Below the pieces are notes generated by a model, which saw only the letters and a list, made by a program, of their open reading frames with translations, was not told where the DNA came from and did not search any database. The position numbers were made by a program, and so were the translations under genes. Of a stretch of 64,000 nt of DNA, positions 9,851 through 19,326 are shown one piece after another. The DNA comes from Cereibacter_A azotoformans (GTDB lineage Bacteria; Pseudomonadota; Alphaproteobacteria; Rhodobacterales; Rhodobacteraceae), in the NCBI RefSeq assembly GCF_003050905.1, contig NZ_QAOT01000022.1, one strand, 5' to 3'. How positions within the stretch are numbered: the stretch's first letter is position 1; every line of letters begins with the position of its first letter.

Positions 9851-9880
9851 AAGACGGCCCTTCGGGGCCGCCTGTCTTCA
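9851..9880 (-). terminator. GC-rich hairpin downstream of the cellulose operon
   Basis: Stem arms AAGAC/GTCTT and GGCCC/GGGCC around a TTC loop. On the minus strand it is followed by a pyrimidine run (TTCTTCC) about 100 bp after the last cellulose gene, so it may end that transcript. There is no clean U-tract. Confidence 0.4.
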
Positions 9881-9975
9881 CAACTGCCGATTGCGGTTCG
9901 GCCAAGCCTCTGCTGCGTTCTGCCGCGGGGCGCATCCGGGGCTCATGACACACGGCTTCCGCCCTCCCGGGCCCT

Positions 9976-11370
9976 CTAGCGCGCCGAAGCCCTGAGACCA
10001 TGACGGGTCTCCTCGGTGGCCAGCACATCATGCAGGGCCTGGAAGGCCGCATGGGCCGCCTGCCGCTTGCCCATGTTCATCAGCGCATAGGCGCGCAGGA
10101 TGGCGAGATCGCGCCGCTCGAAGCCCGCAAGCTCCGCATAGGCATCGAAGAACGCCACTGCACGCTCGTACTTGCCCTGCTGATAGGCCCGCACCCCGCG
10201 CTGATCGAGGATCCAGAGCTCCACATCGAGACGCTGCTGGCGGGTCAGGTCTGTGGCGGCGGCCACCCGTGCGGCGCTGTCGGGCATGCCGAGCTTGAGC
10301 ATCGCCAGTGCCTGACCGAACCGGGCATCGCGCTTCTGCTCGGCCGGGCCCGCGGCCTCGGCCCGCCGGAACAGCCCCAGGGCCTCGAGCGGCCGCTGCA
10401 TGTCATAGGCACACCAGGCGCGCGTCAGGGCCTGGCCCGAGGTGGCTCCGGGGCTCGTGCTTGCCAGGCACTGGGCGGGATTGCGCGTGGCGCTGCGGGA
10501 CAGGGGCGCCGCCTCGGAGGGGGAGCGGGAGCGGGAGGGAGTGGCTGCGGACGCAGGGCCTGCCCCGGCCGGTGCGAGGGCGGTCTTTGAGGCTGTCCGG
10601 GAGCCTGCCGACCGTGGGGCCGGTTGCGATTGCCCGTGTCCGGCCGCCAGCCGGGTTTCGAGACCGTCCCAGGCCGTGGCCTGCGCCGGGAACCGTCGCC
10701 GGGCCTCGCTGAAGAGCTGGGCCATCTGTTCGGGTGTGGCGAAGGCATCGGTCTTCTCCAGCGTCGCGGTCACATGATCCACGTCTCCGCAGGTCCGGAC
10801 GATGCCCTGCATCAGCCGGAAGGCCTCCGGCGTGGCGCCCGCAGCCCGCTGCGCCTCGGCCAGCCGCCAGGGATTGTTGATCCGCTCGCAGCTCAGAAGG
10901 ACCGGCCGCTCGGTGCTGACCTGGATGGCGCGCCCGAGATCGGCAGAGGCCAGAGCATGATCGAAGGTCGCCTGGGCCCGGGACAGCTCCAGAAGCTCGG
11001 TCATGTCCTTGGGCGGCGTCCAGCCGGGGTGGTTCAGGCGCGTCTCGCCGATCCGGGCGTCGGCGGCATCGAAGGCGCCTGACGCGATCAGCCGGTAGAT
11101 CTCGTCGATCTCGACGGAGGGACCCGTGGTGCCCGCGACGCCGGTGAGCGGATCGGCGGGGGGCGCCCAGCCGGGAAACTGCACCCTGAGGCGGCGCAGT
11201 TCCGCCTCGTAGGAGATCGTGTCGTTCTGCGACCGGTAATAGCGCAGGGCGCGCAGATCATCTTCCGAAGGGGTCTGGGCCAGGCTCCATGAGGCCGGAA
11301 GGGCGAGGGCGAGCGCGAGGAGGAGGGCTGTGGCGCGGCCGGGCCGCGAAAAGATCAGACGGGGAGGCAT
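9976..11370 (-). CDS. Cellulose operon TPR-like periplasmic protein (BcsC-position, no barrel)
   Basis: 464 residues with an N-terminal signal peptide (ALLLALALALPASWSLAQ) and alanine-rich helical repeats of TPR character (for example AAGATPEAFRLMQGIV, QGKYERAVAFFDAYAELAG). A Pro/Ser/Arg/Ala-rich linker at about 245-300 separates two repeat regions. It overlaps bcsZ by 16 bp, so it belongs to the operon. In enteric operons this position is held by BcsC, whose TPRs lead into an outer-membrane beta barrel. Here the protein ends after the TPRs and no barrel gene follows, so the outer-membrane export channel must be missing, elsewhere, or of another type. Probably a periplasmic scaffold guiding cellulose. 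Confidence 0.75.
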   Translation of the reverse strand: MPPRLIFSRPGRATALLLALALALPASWSLAQTPSEDDLRALRYYRSQNDTISYEAELRRLRVQFPGWAPPADPLTGVAGTTGPSVEIDEIYRLIASGAFDAADARIGETRLNHPGWTPPKDMTELLELSRAQATFDHALASADLGRAIQVSTERPVLLSCERINNPWRLAEAQRAAGATPEAFRLMQGIVRTCGDVDHVTATLEKTDAFATPEQMAQLFSEARRRFPAQATAWDGLETRLAAGHGQSQPAPRSAGSRTASKTALAPAGAGPASAATPSRSRSPSEAAPLSRSATRNPAQCLASTSPGATSGQALTRAWCAYDMQRPLEALGLFRRAEAAGPAEQKRDARFGQALAMLKLGMPDSAARVAAATDLTRQQRLDVELWILDQRGVRAYQQGKYERAVAFFDAYAELAGFERRDLAILRAYALMNMGKRQAAHAAFQALHDVLATEETRHGLRASAR

Positions 11371-12443
11371 TTGGGGAAGAACTCGGCTTGGGCGACCAGC
11401 GCCATCAGATGCAGTGTGGCAGGGAAATAGGGCTGCTCGGCGTCGAAATCCGGCATGCTCGCGCCGGCTGTTCCGGAGAGGACACAGTCGTTGAGGGCCA
11501 CGAGCGCCCGGTAGCCAGCCTGGTCGCTGGTCTCCCGGACGTGGCCCGTACCCTCTTCGAAGACGGTCGGTGTGTCCCCCGTGACCAGGGCGGCCCGACG
11601 GTGGATCTCTCGGAAACGCGCCTGGGCGGGTGTGGCATTCATGCCCGACCAGCAGAGATAGAGCGGGATGCGCAGGGCATCATAGCCGCAGTTGGAGGAG
11701 AGACCGGGCGCGCCGGCAGGACCTTCGGGCGTGAGCCGAAGCCAGTCCGGCAGGAGGGTCGTGCCCGCGATCCCGTTGATCAGCTCCAGCCCGTCCCGCG
11801 CCGCCAGAACAAGGGCGGGAGCTTCGGCGAACATCCCCACCTCGCGCATCGCCCGTGGCATGCAGTAGGAGGGATTGAGCGTGACGCCCTCGTCACTGGT
11901 GAAGCCGTAGGCTGCCGGCAGCAGGTACCTGCGCTCCGACCCGTCCGGGTGGCCGGCCACACAGCCCTGCTCGAGCGCCTTGCCGATGATCCGGGCGCGG
12001 TCGTGAAACCCCGGCTCGTTCCAGAGGAGCCCGCCGTGGATCAGGGCCCAGGCATAGAAGAGATCGCCATCCGAGGCGTTGTTCTGGTCGGGGACGGGAT
12101 CGCCGGTTTCCGGCAGGTAACGCCAGCTCAGGAGCCCGTCCTCGCGCAAGGCCAGGTTGCTCTCGGTCCAGGCGAAGATCCGGCGGAATGCCTCCTCGTC
12201 TCCGAAGACCACCGCCAGCCGAAGACCATATCCCTGGCCCTCGGAATGGCTCGCCCCGCTCTGGGGCGCGTCGATCACCCGCCCGTCCTCGTTCAGACAC
12301 TGGCGCTTCCAGGCCTGCCAGGCCTGTTGCAGCGGATGGTCGGAAGGGAGGCTGAAGGTCGGTGCGCCTTGCGCCAGGGAGCGGAAGGGTCCCGCCGCTG
12401 CGAGGGAGACGGTGAGTGCCGTCATGAAGTTCCTGCGATTCAT
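11355..12443 (-). CDS. bcsZ: Cellulase BcsZ, glycoside hydrolase family 8
   Basis: Start ATG at 12443 overlaps the bcsB stop as ATGA and gives MNRRNFMTALTVSLAAAG, a Tat-like or Sec signal peptide. The mature part is a GH8 fold: ASHSEGQGYGL with the general-acid glutamate, NNASDGDLFYAWAL, and NCGYDALRIPLYLCW with the second catalytic aspartate region. About 362 residues, the normal size. BcsZ is a periplasmic endo-1,4-glucanase that trims or relieves crystalline cellulose during export and is standard in bcs operons. It precedes the TPR gene with a short overlap. Confidence 0.93.
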   Translation of the reverse strand: MNRRNFMTALTVSLAAAGPFRSLAQGAPTFSLPSDHPLQQAWQAWKRQCLNEDGRVIDAPQSGASHSEGQGYGLRLAVVFGDEEAFRRIFAWTESNLALREDGLLSWRYLPETGDPVPDQNNASDGDLFYAWALIHGGLLWNEPGFHDRARIIGKALEQGCVAGHPDGSERRYLLPAAYGFTSDEGVTLNPSYCMPRAMREVGMFAEAPALVLAARDGLELINGIAGTTLLPDWLRLTPEGPAGAPGLSSNCGYDALRIPLYLCWSGMNATPAQARFREIHRRAALVTGDTPTVFEEGTGHVRETSDQAGYRALVALNDCVLSGTAGASMPDFDAEQPYFPATLHLMALVAQAEFFPKCLPV

Positions 12444-14653
12444 CCTTGCCTCTTGTCCCGGCCGCCCCGGATGGCCAGCCACGCCCCGATTGCCACGATC
12501 CACGACACTCCCAGCCCCGCCACCACGAGCAGCCCCGGTGCCCAGGAGACATAGGCTCCCACGATGGCGCGCAGGTTGGCCGGCCCGATCGGCTCGAGGA
12601 GCCGGGGCCAGACCTGGTCCGACCTCCAGCTCTGCCAGTGACCCTCGCGGTCCAGCAGCGCGACCTCGCCCTGTGGCCGGTCCGGAGAGACAAGGCTGTT
12701 TCGCACGTCCCTGAGCACCTCCTTCGGATCGGCCTCGGGCCCGAGCACGAGCCAGATGCTCCGGGGCTCCACCGTGCCGCCCAGAACCAGCATCGCGGCC
12801 GCCTTCCGTCCCTGCAGCCAGTCCTCCACCGATCCCTGGCCGGGCCCGAAGGCAAACCGCAGCCAGGTCATCATCTGGCCGGTGGTCGGCAACGTCAGCG
12901 CACCCTGTTCCAGTCGGCCCGCAGGCGGGTCGGGATCCGCCGGCTGTCCCCCGGCCGGCTGCAGCGTCGCCTGCAGCGCCATTTCCCGAAGATCCGGGCG
13001 GTCCTGCAGAAGCGGCGGCAGATGGGCGAGATCGATCACATGCAGCATGCGTCCCGGTTCCTGATCCGGATCCGCAGCTGCCCTCGTCCGGGTCAGGAGG
13101 TCCTGCAGGGCGGCCTGGAGCCCAAGCCCGTCGCCCGACACCCGCACGTCCGCATGCTCCACCCGGGCCAGCTCGCGCCCCAGATCGGGCAGGACCATGC
13201 GCGGGGAGGCCGGAACCTGCAGCGTGGAGACCGGGCTGATCAGGAAGCGGTCCGCAGCGGCTCGCGAGCAGGGCTGATCGGGCCGCTCGCCCGGAAGAGC
13301 GACCTGGAATTCCAGGCTGTTGATCCCCGGCTGGAGCCTGCGCCCCTCGAACCGGATCTCCAGCGGATCCTCCGAGCCAGGCACGGTACCGTCGATCCGC
13401 ACCAGCCGAACGGCCTCGCCATTGACCCTGACCACCATCTGGGATCCTGCGGGCAGTCCCGGCATGGCCGAATGGACGAGCGCCAGCGTGGCCGGCTCGT
13501 TTGTCAGGATGAGCCAGTCTTCCGGCAGCCGGAAGCGGATGGTGCGGGAGGACGAGATGTCTGAGCCGCTGAACGGTTCGAAACCGAGGCTCGAAAGGGT
13601 CTGGAGGGTGCCGGGCTCAAGCAACGGGATCGCCAGAGCGGGCGTGGGCTGCGGCGGCAGGAGATCGGCCAGCCGCCCCACATCCGCAAGCTGCCCCAGC
13701 GGATATTCGAACACCAGCACCACGGCGCCGTCTCCGCCACGGCGGACCTCGACATGGTTGCGGCCGGAGGCGAGGAAGGTCACCCGGGCGGGGGGAGGGG
13801 CCTGCTCACGCAGCTGATAGGGAGCCCGCAGCTCGACCGGCGGCAGGCGACCGCCGGCGGCGGCCCCCAGCACCCCGATGAGCCGGTCGAGCGTTCCGGC
13901 CTGGTCGATGAGCGTGGCCGCGTTGCGCCGGATGACGAGGGGCCGGCCGCTCCCCGCCATCGCGCGCAGGGCGGTGCGGAAATCTTCCATTCCCGGGGGC
14001 TGCCCGGCGTCCGCGTGAACCAGGAGCCCGCTCGCGGACAGGTCCCAGTCGCTCCAGAGTTGAAACCAGGCCTCCGGACTGCAGTAGATCCGGTGGAAGA
14101 GCTGCAGATCCAGCACGATCCGGTTCAGGCCGGGCTTGAGCAGGCCCGGGGGAAGGTGGAGCGTTTCGCTCGCAAATCCGTCGAAGGCCCGGGGGGCAAA
14201 GCGGCCTGCCTCGCGATCGTTGATGGTCACGGCGACGGAGGAAGCCTCCGGCAGGACGGCGATGCTGTTGCGGTAGCTCAACACAAGGGAGGCGGCTTCG
14301 CCGGACGTGGCCGCGAAGACCTCAAGGACGATCCGCCCTCGCGTTCCCTGCTGGCGCAGGATGCCGTCATGCGCCTCGTCCGGCGCGACCAGGATGAGCG
14401 GCGCACGACTGACGGGGGGCTCGGTTGGCGCGGATCCTTGGTCCGACGAGCCGGTGGCCTCGCTTCGCTGGCGCAAGGCCGGGTCTATCGGGCGCACCTT
14501 GTCGGGCAGCCCGGATTCCGCCGTATCGTCTCCTGTGGCCAGAGACGAAAGCTCCTCGGCTCCCCCAAAGCGGATCACCTGGGCCTGAACGCCCGAGACC
14601 ATCGCCAGGGAGCTGGCCAGAAGACAAACAGTTGCGATGCGCATGTCGGTCAC
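12440..14653 (-). CDS. bcsB: Cellulose synthase periplasmic subunit BcsB
   Basis: 737 residues starting at a GTG whose last two bases overlap the bcsA stop (GTGA); an ATG nine bases further in is the alternative. Signal peptide MRIATVCLLASSLAMVSGVQA. Two carbohydrate-binding/flavodoxin-like halves follow, with the family motifs LVLSYRNSIAVLPEASSVAV, RFRLPEDW and GINSLEFQVALPG. A single transmembrane helix near the C-terminus (LLVVAGLGVSWIVAIGAWLAI) ends in a basic tail RGGRDKRQG, the anchor that packs against BcsA. It guides the nascent glucan through the periplasm and is needed for BcsA activity. Confidence 0.95.
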   Translation of the reverse strand: MTDMRIATVCLLASSLAMVSGVQAQVIRFGGAEELSSLATGDDTAESGLPDKVRPIDPALRQRSEATGSSDQGSAPTEPPVSRAPLILVAPDEAHDGILRQQGTRGRIVLEVFAATSGEAASLVLSYRNSIAVLPEASSVAVTINDREAGRFAPRAFDGFASETLHLPPGLLKPGLNRIVLDLQLFHRIYCSPEAWFQLWSDWDLSASGLLVHADAGQPPGMEDFRTALRAMAGSGRPLVIRRNAATLIDQAGTLDRLIGVLGAAAGGRLPPVELRAPYQLREQAPPPARVTFLASGRNHVEVRRGGDGAVVLVFEYPLGQLADVGRLADLLPPQPTPALAIPLLEPGTLQTLSSLGFEPFSGSDISSSRTIRFRLPEDWLILTNEPATLALVHSAMPGLPAGSQMVVRVNGEAVRLVRIDGTVPGSEDPLEIRFEGRRLQPGINSLEFQVALPGERPDQPCSRAAADRFLISPVSTLQVPASPRMVLPDLGRELARVEHADVRVSGDGLGLQAALQDLLTRTRAAADPDQEPGRMLHVIDLAHLPPLLQDRPDLREMALQATLQPAGGQPADPDPPAGRLEQGALTLPTTGQMMTWLRFAFGPGQGSVEDWLQGRKAAAMLVLGGTVEPRSIWLVLGPEADPKEVLRDVRNSLVSPDRPQGEVALLDREGHWQSWRSDQVWPRLLEPIGPANLRAIVGAYVSWAPGLLVVAGLGVSWIVAIGAWLAIRGGRDKRQG

Positions 14654-17070
14654 CTGCCGGACAACTGAAGGGTGGCTCCGGGCACCTCTCTTGCCGCCGC
14701 CACAAGACCCACCTGGGGGACAGGCAGGACAGGGTTCTTTCCGTTCATCTGCGACTTCTGAACCTTGCCCTCCGGCTCCCGCGGAGGCGGGTCGTCGGGA
14801 TCCTGCCCGAACGCCAGAATATGCGGTGCCGGCCCCTTTGCTTCGGAATCGGCCTCCTCAGGAGGGGCCGTCCAGGAGAGCCGGATCATGTCGAGAGAGG
14901 TGCGCGGGATCGTGGTCCCTGCCCGCCAGAAGACATAGGCCATGCCCGCCAGAAGCCCGCGTCCGGCAAGTGCGGATCGGCGGGTCTTCTCCCAAAGGCT
15001 GGAGTCGGAAAAGACGAGACAGGCCACCGCCTCGCGCACCGACGGATCCTGGTCGGGCAGGAAGCGCAGCCCGAGATACAGGTCGCTTCCCTCGGGTTGG
15101 AGGGAACGCACCTCACAGGAGATCCAGCGGCTCGCGCGCGGGACGTCCGGGATCTCCGGCTGGAAGGTGATGGTCTGCCCCGGCTTGAAGCGCAGCCGAC
15201 GATGGGCGGCATCGGTCAGGCGCAGACGGGCGCCATAAGTCGATGCATCCACCACCTCGACCGGAACGGCTGCCTCGCCCTCGCCGGGATCAAGGCTGGC
15301 ACGGACGCTCAGATCGACCCGCGGCGCCACCCGGCGTTGCCGCTTCTCGACCACGGCCCGGAGAGAGAAGCCCGTGATCAGAAAGTTGAAGAGTGCCCAG
15401 CCCCCCACGATCATCACGACCTGCCGGTCGTCAGGCAGGAAAACCCAGCGCAGCCCTGCCGCGGCGACGCCCGCTGCCATCAGAAGGAACAGGGCCAGGA
15501 GCGGTCGGTAGATCGGCGAGAGGAAGCTGTCGGCCACGGTTTCGTCCTTGGCCGTCACCTGGAAGCGGAATCCTTTCGGTCGCAGCAGGGCTCCCAGCGT
15601 GGCACGGATCAGGTAGGGCGTCTGCGCGATCTCGTAGACCTCCGAGATCAGCGGCCAGCGCACTCTCGAAAAGAGCGCATTCTGCACGAGGAAACTGACC
15701 ACCAGGTAGGTCAGCGTGTAGACGAGCGCCTCCTCGAAGGTTGCCACGAAAATCTGCAACCCGAAGAACAGATAGAGCAGGGGCGAGAGCAGGAAGATGA
15801 GCCGCACCACCGGGAAGAACCAGTAGCTCATCGAATTGTAGTAGCACAGGCGCTGCGCGAGGGTGAGGCCGGGGCGGAAGATCGGGTTCTTCAGCCGCAG
15901 GATCTGCATCATCCCCGCCGCCCATCGCCCGCGCTGCTGGATGAAGGAGGAGAAGGTCTCGGGCTGAAGCCCCGCGATCAGCGCACGGCCGATGTAGAGG
16001 CTGTTCCAGCCGCGCGCATGGATGTCGAGCGCGGTTTCGGCATCCTCCGTGATCGTCTGGCCGGAAAAGCCGCCCACCGCATTGAGCGCCGCGCGCCGCA
16101 GCAGCGCCGCCGACCCGCAGAAGAACGCCCCGTCCCAGCGGTCGAGCCCCTTCTGGATGAGCGCATAGAACATCTCGTTTTCCGCCGGGCAGCTCTCCGG
16201 CAGGTCGAGGTTGCGCTGGATCGGATCCTTGTTGATGAAGAAGTGTGGCGTCTGCACCAGGAAGAGCTTGGGATCCTTGACGAGGAAACCGATCGTCCGG
16301 GCCAGGAAATCGCTTGAAGGAATATGGTCGGCATCAAAGACCGCCACAAACTCGCCCTGGGTCCGGCCAAGCGCCGAGTTCAGGTTGCCGGCCTTGGCGC
16401 TCACGTTGCGCTCGCGCGTGAGATAGGTCACGCCCAGCCGCTCGCAGAGCTCCTGGAGCGCCTTGCGCCGGGCCTGGGCCGCCTCGGCCTCGGCCGGATC
16501 GGACGAGGTGCATTTCTGGTCGGTACCGCCGTCGTCGCAGAGCACGACATTGAGCAGGTGCGGCGGATAATGGATGTTTCTGGCTGCGGCGAGCGTCACC
16601 GAAAGCAGCTCGATCGGCTCGTTGTAAGAGGGAACGAGAATGTCGACCGTAGGCAGCCGATCGACCGGAACCATCTCGGGCATGCCGCGCTTCAACGGGT
16701 CCGCCAGCAGGAAGGCGTTGAGAAAGAACAGCAGGATCGCGTAGGTCTCGACCGCAAAGAGCATCCATGCTGCGGCAAGGGAGACCGGGTTGTCGCTCGA
16801 GGGCAGGGTCTCGAAGAGACGCCACATCCAGTAGCGCAGCACGACCGTACCCGCGGTCGCCAGCATCAGGAACCGCAGCGGCATGGAGCGCCAAGTGAAA
16901 GGCTTCAGGACGGCCACCAGCAGGATGGTGGTGACCCCGAAAAGCCCCTGTGCGAGCGTGTCCGAGGGAACGCTCAGGAGCATGATCAGGGGGATCGTGC
17001 CGGAAGCTACGGCCAGGATGAGCAGGCCGCGAAGGAGCCCGCGCCCCGTCAGGTTGGAGCGAGAGGACAT
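14650..17070 (-). CDS. bcsA: Cellulose synthase catalytic subunit BcsA (UDP-forming)
   Basis: The ATG at 17070 (behind AGGGG) gives 806 residues; longer starts add implausible sequence. With this start the catalytic motifs fall where they do in the crystallised R. sphaeroides enzyme: CDDGG with Asp179-180, DAD 246-248, TED 341-343 and QQRGRW 378-383. The gating loop FQVTAKDET is near 504-511. A PilZ domain follows with RxxxR at 580-584 and DASTYG at 608-613, so c-di-GMP binding is intact. Eight or so membrane helices flank the glycosyltransferase. It polymerises glucose from UDP-glucose and extrudes the chain to BcsB. A C-terminal tail rich in P, E and D resembles R. sphaeroides. First gene of the overlapping A-B-Z-TPR set. 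Confidence 0.97.
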   Translation of the reverse strand: MSSRSNLTGRGLLRGLLILAVASGTIPLIMLLSVPSDTLAQGLFGVTTILLVAVLKPFTWRSMPLRFLMLATAGTVVLRYWMWRLFETLPSSDNPVSLAAAWMLFAVETYAILLFFLNAFLLADPLKRGMPEMVPVDRLPTVDILVPSYNEPIELLSVTLAAARNIHYPPHLLNVVLCDDGGTDQKCTSSDPAEAEAAQARRKALQELCERLGVTYLTRERNVSAKAGNLNSALGRTQGEFVAVFDADHIPSSDFLARTIGFLVKDPKLFLVQTPHFFINKDPIQRNLDLPESCPAENEMFYALIQKGLDRWDGAFFCGSAALLRRAALNAVGGFSGQTITEDAETALDIHARGWNSLYIGRALIAGLQPETFSSFIQQRGRWAAGMMQILRLKNPIFRPGLTLAQRLCYYNSMSYWFFPVVRLIFLLSPLLYLFFGLQIFVATFEEALVYTLTYLVVSFLVQNALFSRVRWPLISEVYEIAQTPYLIRATLGALLRPKGFRFQVTAKDETVADSFLSPIYRPLLALFLLMAAGVAAAGLRWVFLPDDRQVVMIVGGWALFNFLITGFSLRAVVEKRQRRVAPRVDLSVRASLDPGEGEAAVPVEVVDASTYGARLRLTDAAHRRLRFKPGQTITFQPEIPDVPRASRWISCEVRSLQPEGSDLYLGLRFLPDQDPSVREAVACLVFSDSSLWEKTRRSALAGRGLLAGMAYVFWRAGTTIPRTSLDMIRLSWTAPPEEADSEAKGPAPHILAFGQDPDDPPPREPEGKVQKSQMNGKNPVLPVPQVGLVAAAREVPGATLQLSGR

Positions 17071-17167
17071 GCGGACCCCTGGAATATGGGGGCCCGCCGC
17101 GGAGCCCGGTCCACGAGACACCAGCAGGCCGCCCGTGGCCCGTGAAATCTGATACGCAGGGCCGCAA

Positions 17168-17899
17168 TCATGGCTGCGGACCTGCGAGAGGTGACAGCAG
17201 GATGCCCATTCCTCCCGCACCCGTTCCGCCTGCGGCGAGCATGCCTGAAATGCTGGCCGCCCCGATCGGAGCCAGCGCCGCCTCCAGATCTCCGTTCACA
17301 CAGTTGCGCATCATGAGATCCACGGTGCGGGCGTTGGAGGGCAGCATGCGGGCCGCCGCGTCCATCCGTCGGAACGCCAGGACGCAGTAGAGACTGCCCT
17401 GCCGCATCTCGGTCCAGAACAGCGGCCCCAGCGGATCGGTACGGCTCCTCAGGTTGGTATCGGAAAGCCCGCGGAAGGGGCGGATCCGTTCATCCATGTC
17501 CGCCGAGAAGACCGAGGTCGAGAACCGGCCTGCGGCCGCGAAATCCTTGCGGGCCTTGAGCAGGATGAAATTGTCGCCGGGCGTGGTCGTCGCGTTGGGC
17601 AGGGCTATGAGCTGTTCCGGCCCGGTCTCTCCCTGGCGTTCGAGCGTCGTCTCCCCTGCCGCGATGCCCACCCAGCGGCGCTGGCTGGCCACGAGCCTGT
17701 ATTCGGTGGTGGCCGATGGCATGGAGACGGAGACGACAGGCAGGTCGGCCTGGGAACAGGCTGACAGCAGGGCGGCAGCCATCAGGAAAGGAGCGATACG
17801 GCGTGACGGCTGCGCGGCGGCGCTCCGGATGAACTGCAGGATCCCTGACACGATATTGCCTGTTTCATGACTCCGATCTTCGCGCTGCCTGATGAACAT
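17168..17899 (-). CDS. bcsN: BcsN-type cellulose biosynthesis lipoprotein
   Basis: Upstream of bcsA by 97 bp on the same strand. A hydrophobic segment ends in the lipobox LLSAC, followed by SQADLPVVSVSMPSATTEYRLV. The rest is a globular domain of about 200 residues with a glycine-rich tail (GMLAAGGTGAGGMGI). The position and pattern match BcsN proteins that precede bcsA in several alphaproteobacteria; their exact function is unclear. The start is uncertain: ATG at 17899 is given, but a GTG at 17851 would give a more usual signal-peptide length. Confidence 0.75.
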   Translation of the reverse strand: MFIRQREDRSHETGNIVSGILQFIRSAAAQPSRRIAPFLMAAALLSACSQADLPVVSVSMPSATTEYRLVASQRRWVGIAAGETTLERQGETGPEQLIALPNATTTPGDNFILLKARKDFAAAGRFSTSVFSADMDERIRPFRGLSDTNLRSRTDPLGPLFWTEMRQGSLYCVLAFRRMDAAARMLPSNARTVDLMMRNCVNGDLEAALAPIGAASISGMLAAGGTGAGGMGILLSPLAGPQP

Positions 17900-18340
17900 C
17901 CCGCAGCGGTGACGCGGCTTATTCGAAGTAACTAAATACACTTTTTCGAAGGGATCAATCCGATCCAGATGTCGGGGGCCTGATCTTGTGGTCATGAATT
18001 GCGGGCCTGGCAGCAATCGGATGCGAAAAAAGATGATAAAACCGCAATAAAGATAGTGCGATCCGGGATCGGATCACCCCTGCGATAGGGCGGATCGGAA
18101 TGATTTATCTTCCGATATATCCTTTCCGGGCCGCACCTCCGCCGGCCGATTCCGCGCAAAGGGCCCGGCCAATACGGGCGTCATGTCGCCTTGATGCTCA
18201 AAATCCACCTGCCGAAAAAGCCGGAATGATCCGGAAGACGATCCAGTGCGCGCGGAACCGCTCAAGGCCGGGCCGCAACGGCCGGCACCTGCCGCACAAC
18301 CCCTTTGCTTTCCCAACAGATGAACAGCAGGAACAGCCAG
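17900..18340. promoter_or_regulatory. Divergent regulatory region between bcsN and the receiver-like gene, with TTCGAAG repeats
   Basis: About 440 bp, AT-richer than its flanks. Two copies of TTCGAAG lie at 17922-17928 and 17945-17951, 23 bp apart (about two helical turns), each containing the palindrome TTCGAA. This would place a regulator upstream of the cellulose operon. No regulator can be named. Further A-rich sequence at about 18025-18060 may carry a promoter for either side. Confidence 0.35.
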
Positions 18341-18787
18341 ATGCCTCCTTTCCATCCGGAACAACTGATGCTCTTTGCAACGGCAAGACACGAGCGCCAT
18401 GCGGATCTCATTCATTTCCTGGAAGGGCAGCAGAGCATCGTGCTCTGCGCTGTCCGCCTGGAAACCGCCGTAGATGTCGCCGCCGAACGCCCTCGGGCCT
18501 TCACCACATTCTTCTGCGATCTCGACTCCTACGGCGGCAGATCCGCCATCCGCCCCCACCTGCAGCGCCTGCGCACCCGAAATCCCGGCCTGTGCGTGAT
18601 CCTGATGTCGGATCACTTCACAGAAGAGGACGTGGAAGAAGAAGCGCCCGACTGGGACCGGTGTCTGCCCGCCAGCATCGCCTTCGGTCTGGTGGAGGGC
18701 GCCCTCGCCGAGGCGCGGCAGAAGGCGATCAGGCGGGGCATGCCTGGATCTTCCCGGTCACTTCTCACAACCCGATCCGGCTCTTGA
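18341..18787 (+). CDS. Small receiver-like protein of unknown function
   Basis: Start ATG at 18341 follows AGGAAC with good spacing; TTG 18305 and ATG 18320 are in frame upstream. The protein (148 aa) has the rhythm of a response-regulator receiver: a strand ending TFFCDLDSYGG where the phosphoacceptor loop would be, then RNPGLCVILMSDHF as a fourth strand and CLPASIAFGLVEGALAEA as the last strand and helix. The acidic pair near the N-terminus and the conserved lysine are not visible, so it would be a pseudo-receiver at best. It diverges from bcsN, which hints at a role near cellulose control. I am not sure of the fold. Confidence 0.55.
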   Translation: MPPFHPEQLMLFATARHERHADLIHFLEGQQSIVLCAVRLETAVDVAAERPRAFTTFFCDLDSYGGRSAIRPHLQRLRTRNPGLCVILMSDHFTEEDVEEEAPDWDRCLPASIAFGLVEGALAEARQKAIRRGMPGSSRSLLTTRSGS

Positions 18788-19326
18788 TGCCCGCGCCTCG
18801 GCGGCGGCGTGCCCGCGAAGGGCAGAGGATCATGGGTCCGCAGGCTGTCAGCCGCCCCGACAGCAGAAATCGAGTGAGGCGGAGGTGCCAAGGAGAAACG
18901 GCGGGCAGAGGCCGGGTGCGCCAACATGCGACAAGCGCGTTCCCACCGAGGGCGACCGGTAAATCCTCAAGGGGAAGGTGATCTCGTCGGATGTGCAAAC
19001 TCCGGGTTTTCATACAGCCTCGGCCCATGTTCTCCGGAGGGACCTTGATGAGCGCGAACCGGGCCGTCCGACGGGTCTCCTCCGGCGTAATACCAAGGAT
19101 TGCTTTACGATTTCCGGTATATCTTCCGGCTGGGTAGAGTCCGATGGAAAAGCGTGTTGAATGCTGGCAGGACCAGGCCCAATGCGGAATTTCCGATTTG
19201 TGAACGTGGCTTTCGGCATCCGCCGGCCCACAGGATCGGCTGGTCCGGCCGGGGCCAGCGCCCGTGAGGGAGCGGTTCCGACCGAGAAGATGGGAAGATC
19301 GAACGGGCGCGTTTCAGGAGGACGAC
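18788..19326. other. Intergenic upstream of H-NS paralogue 1, no supported gene
   Basis: No frame here has a ribosome site plus protein-like composition. The stretch about 19090-19135 is AT-richer and may hold the promoter for the H-NS-type gene. Confidence 0.4.
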
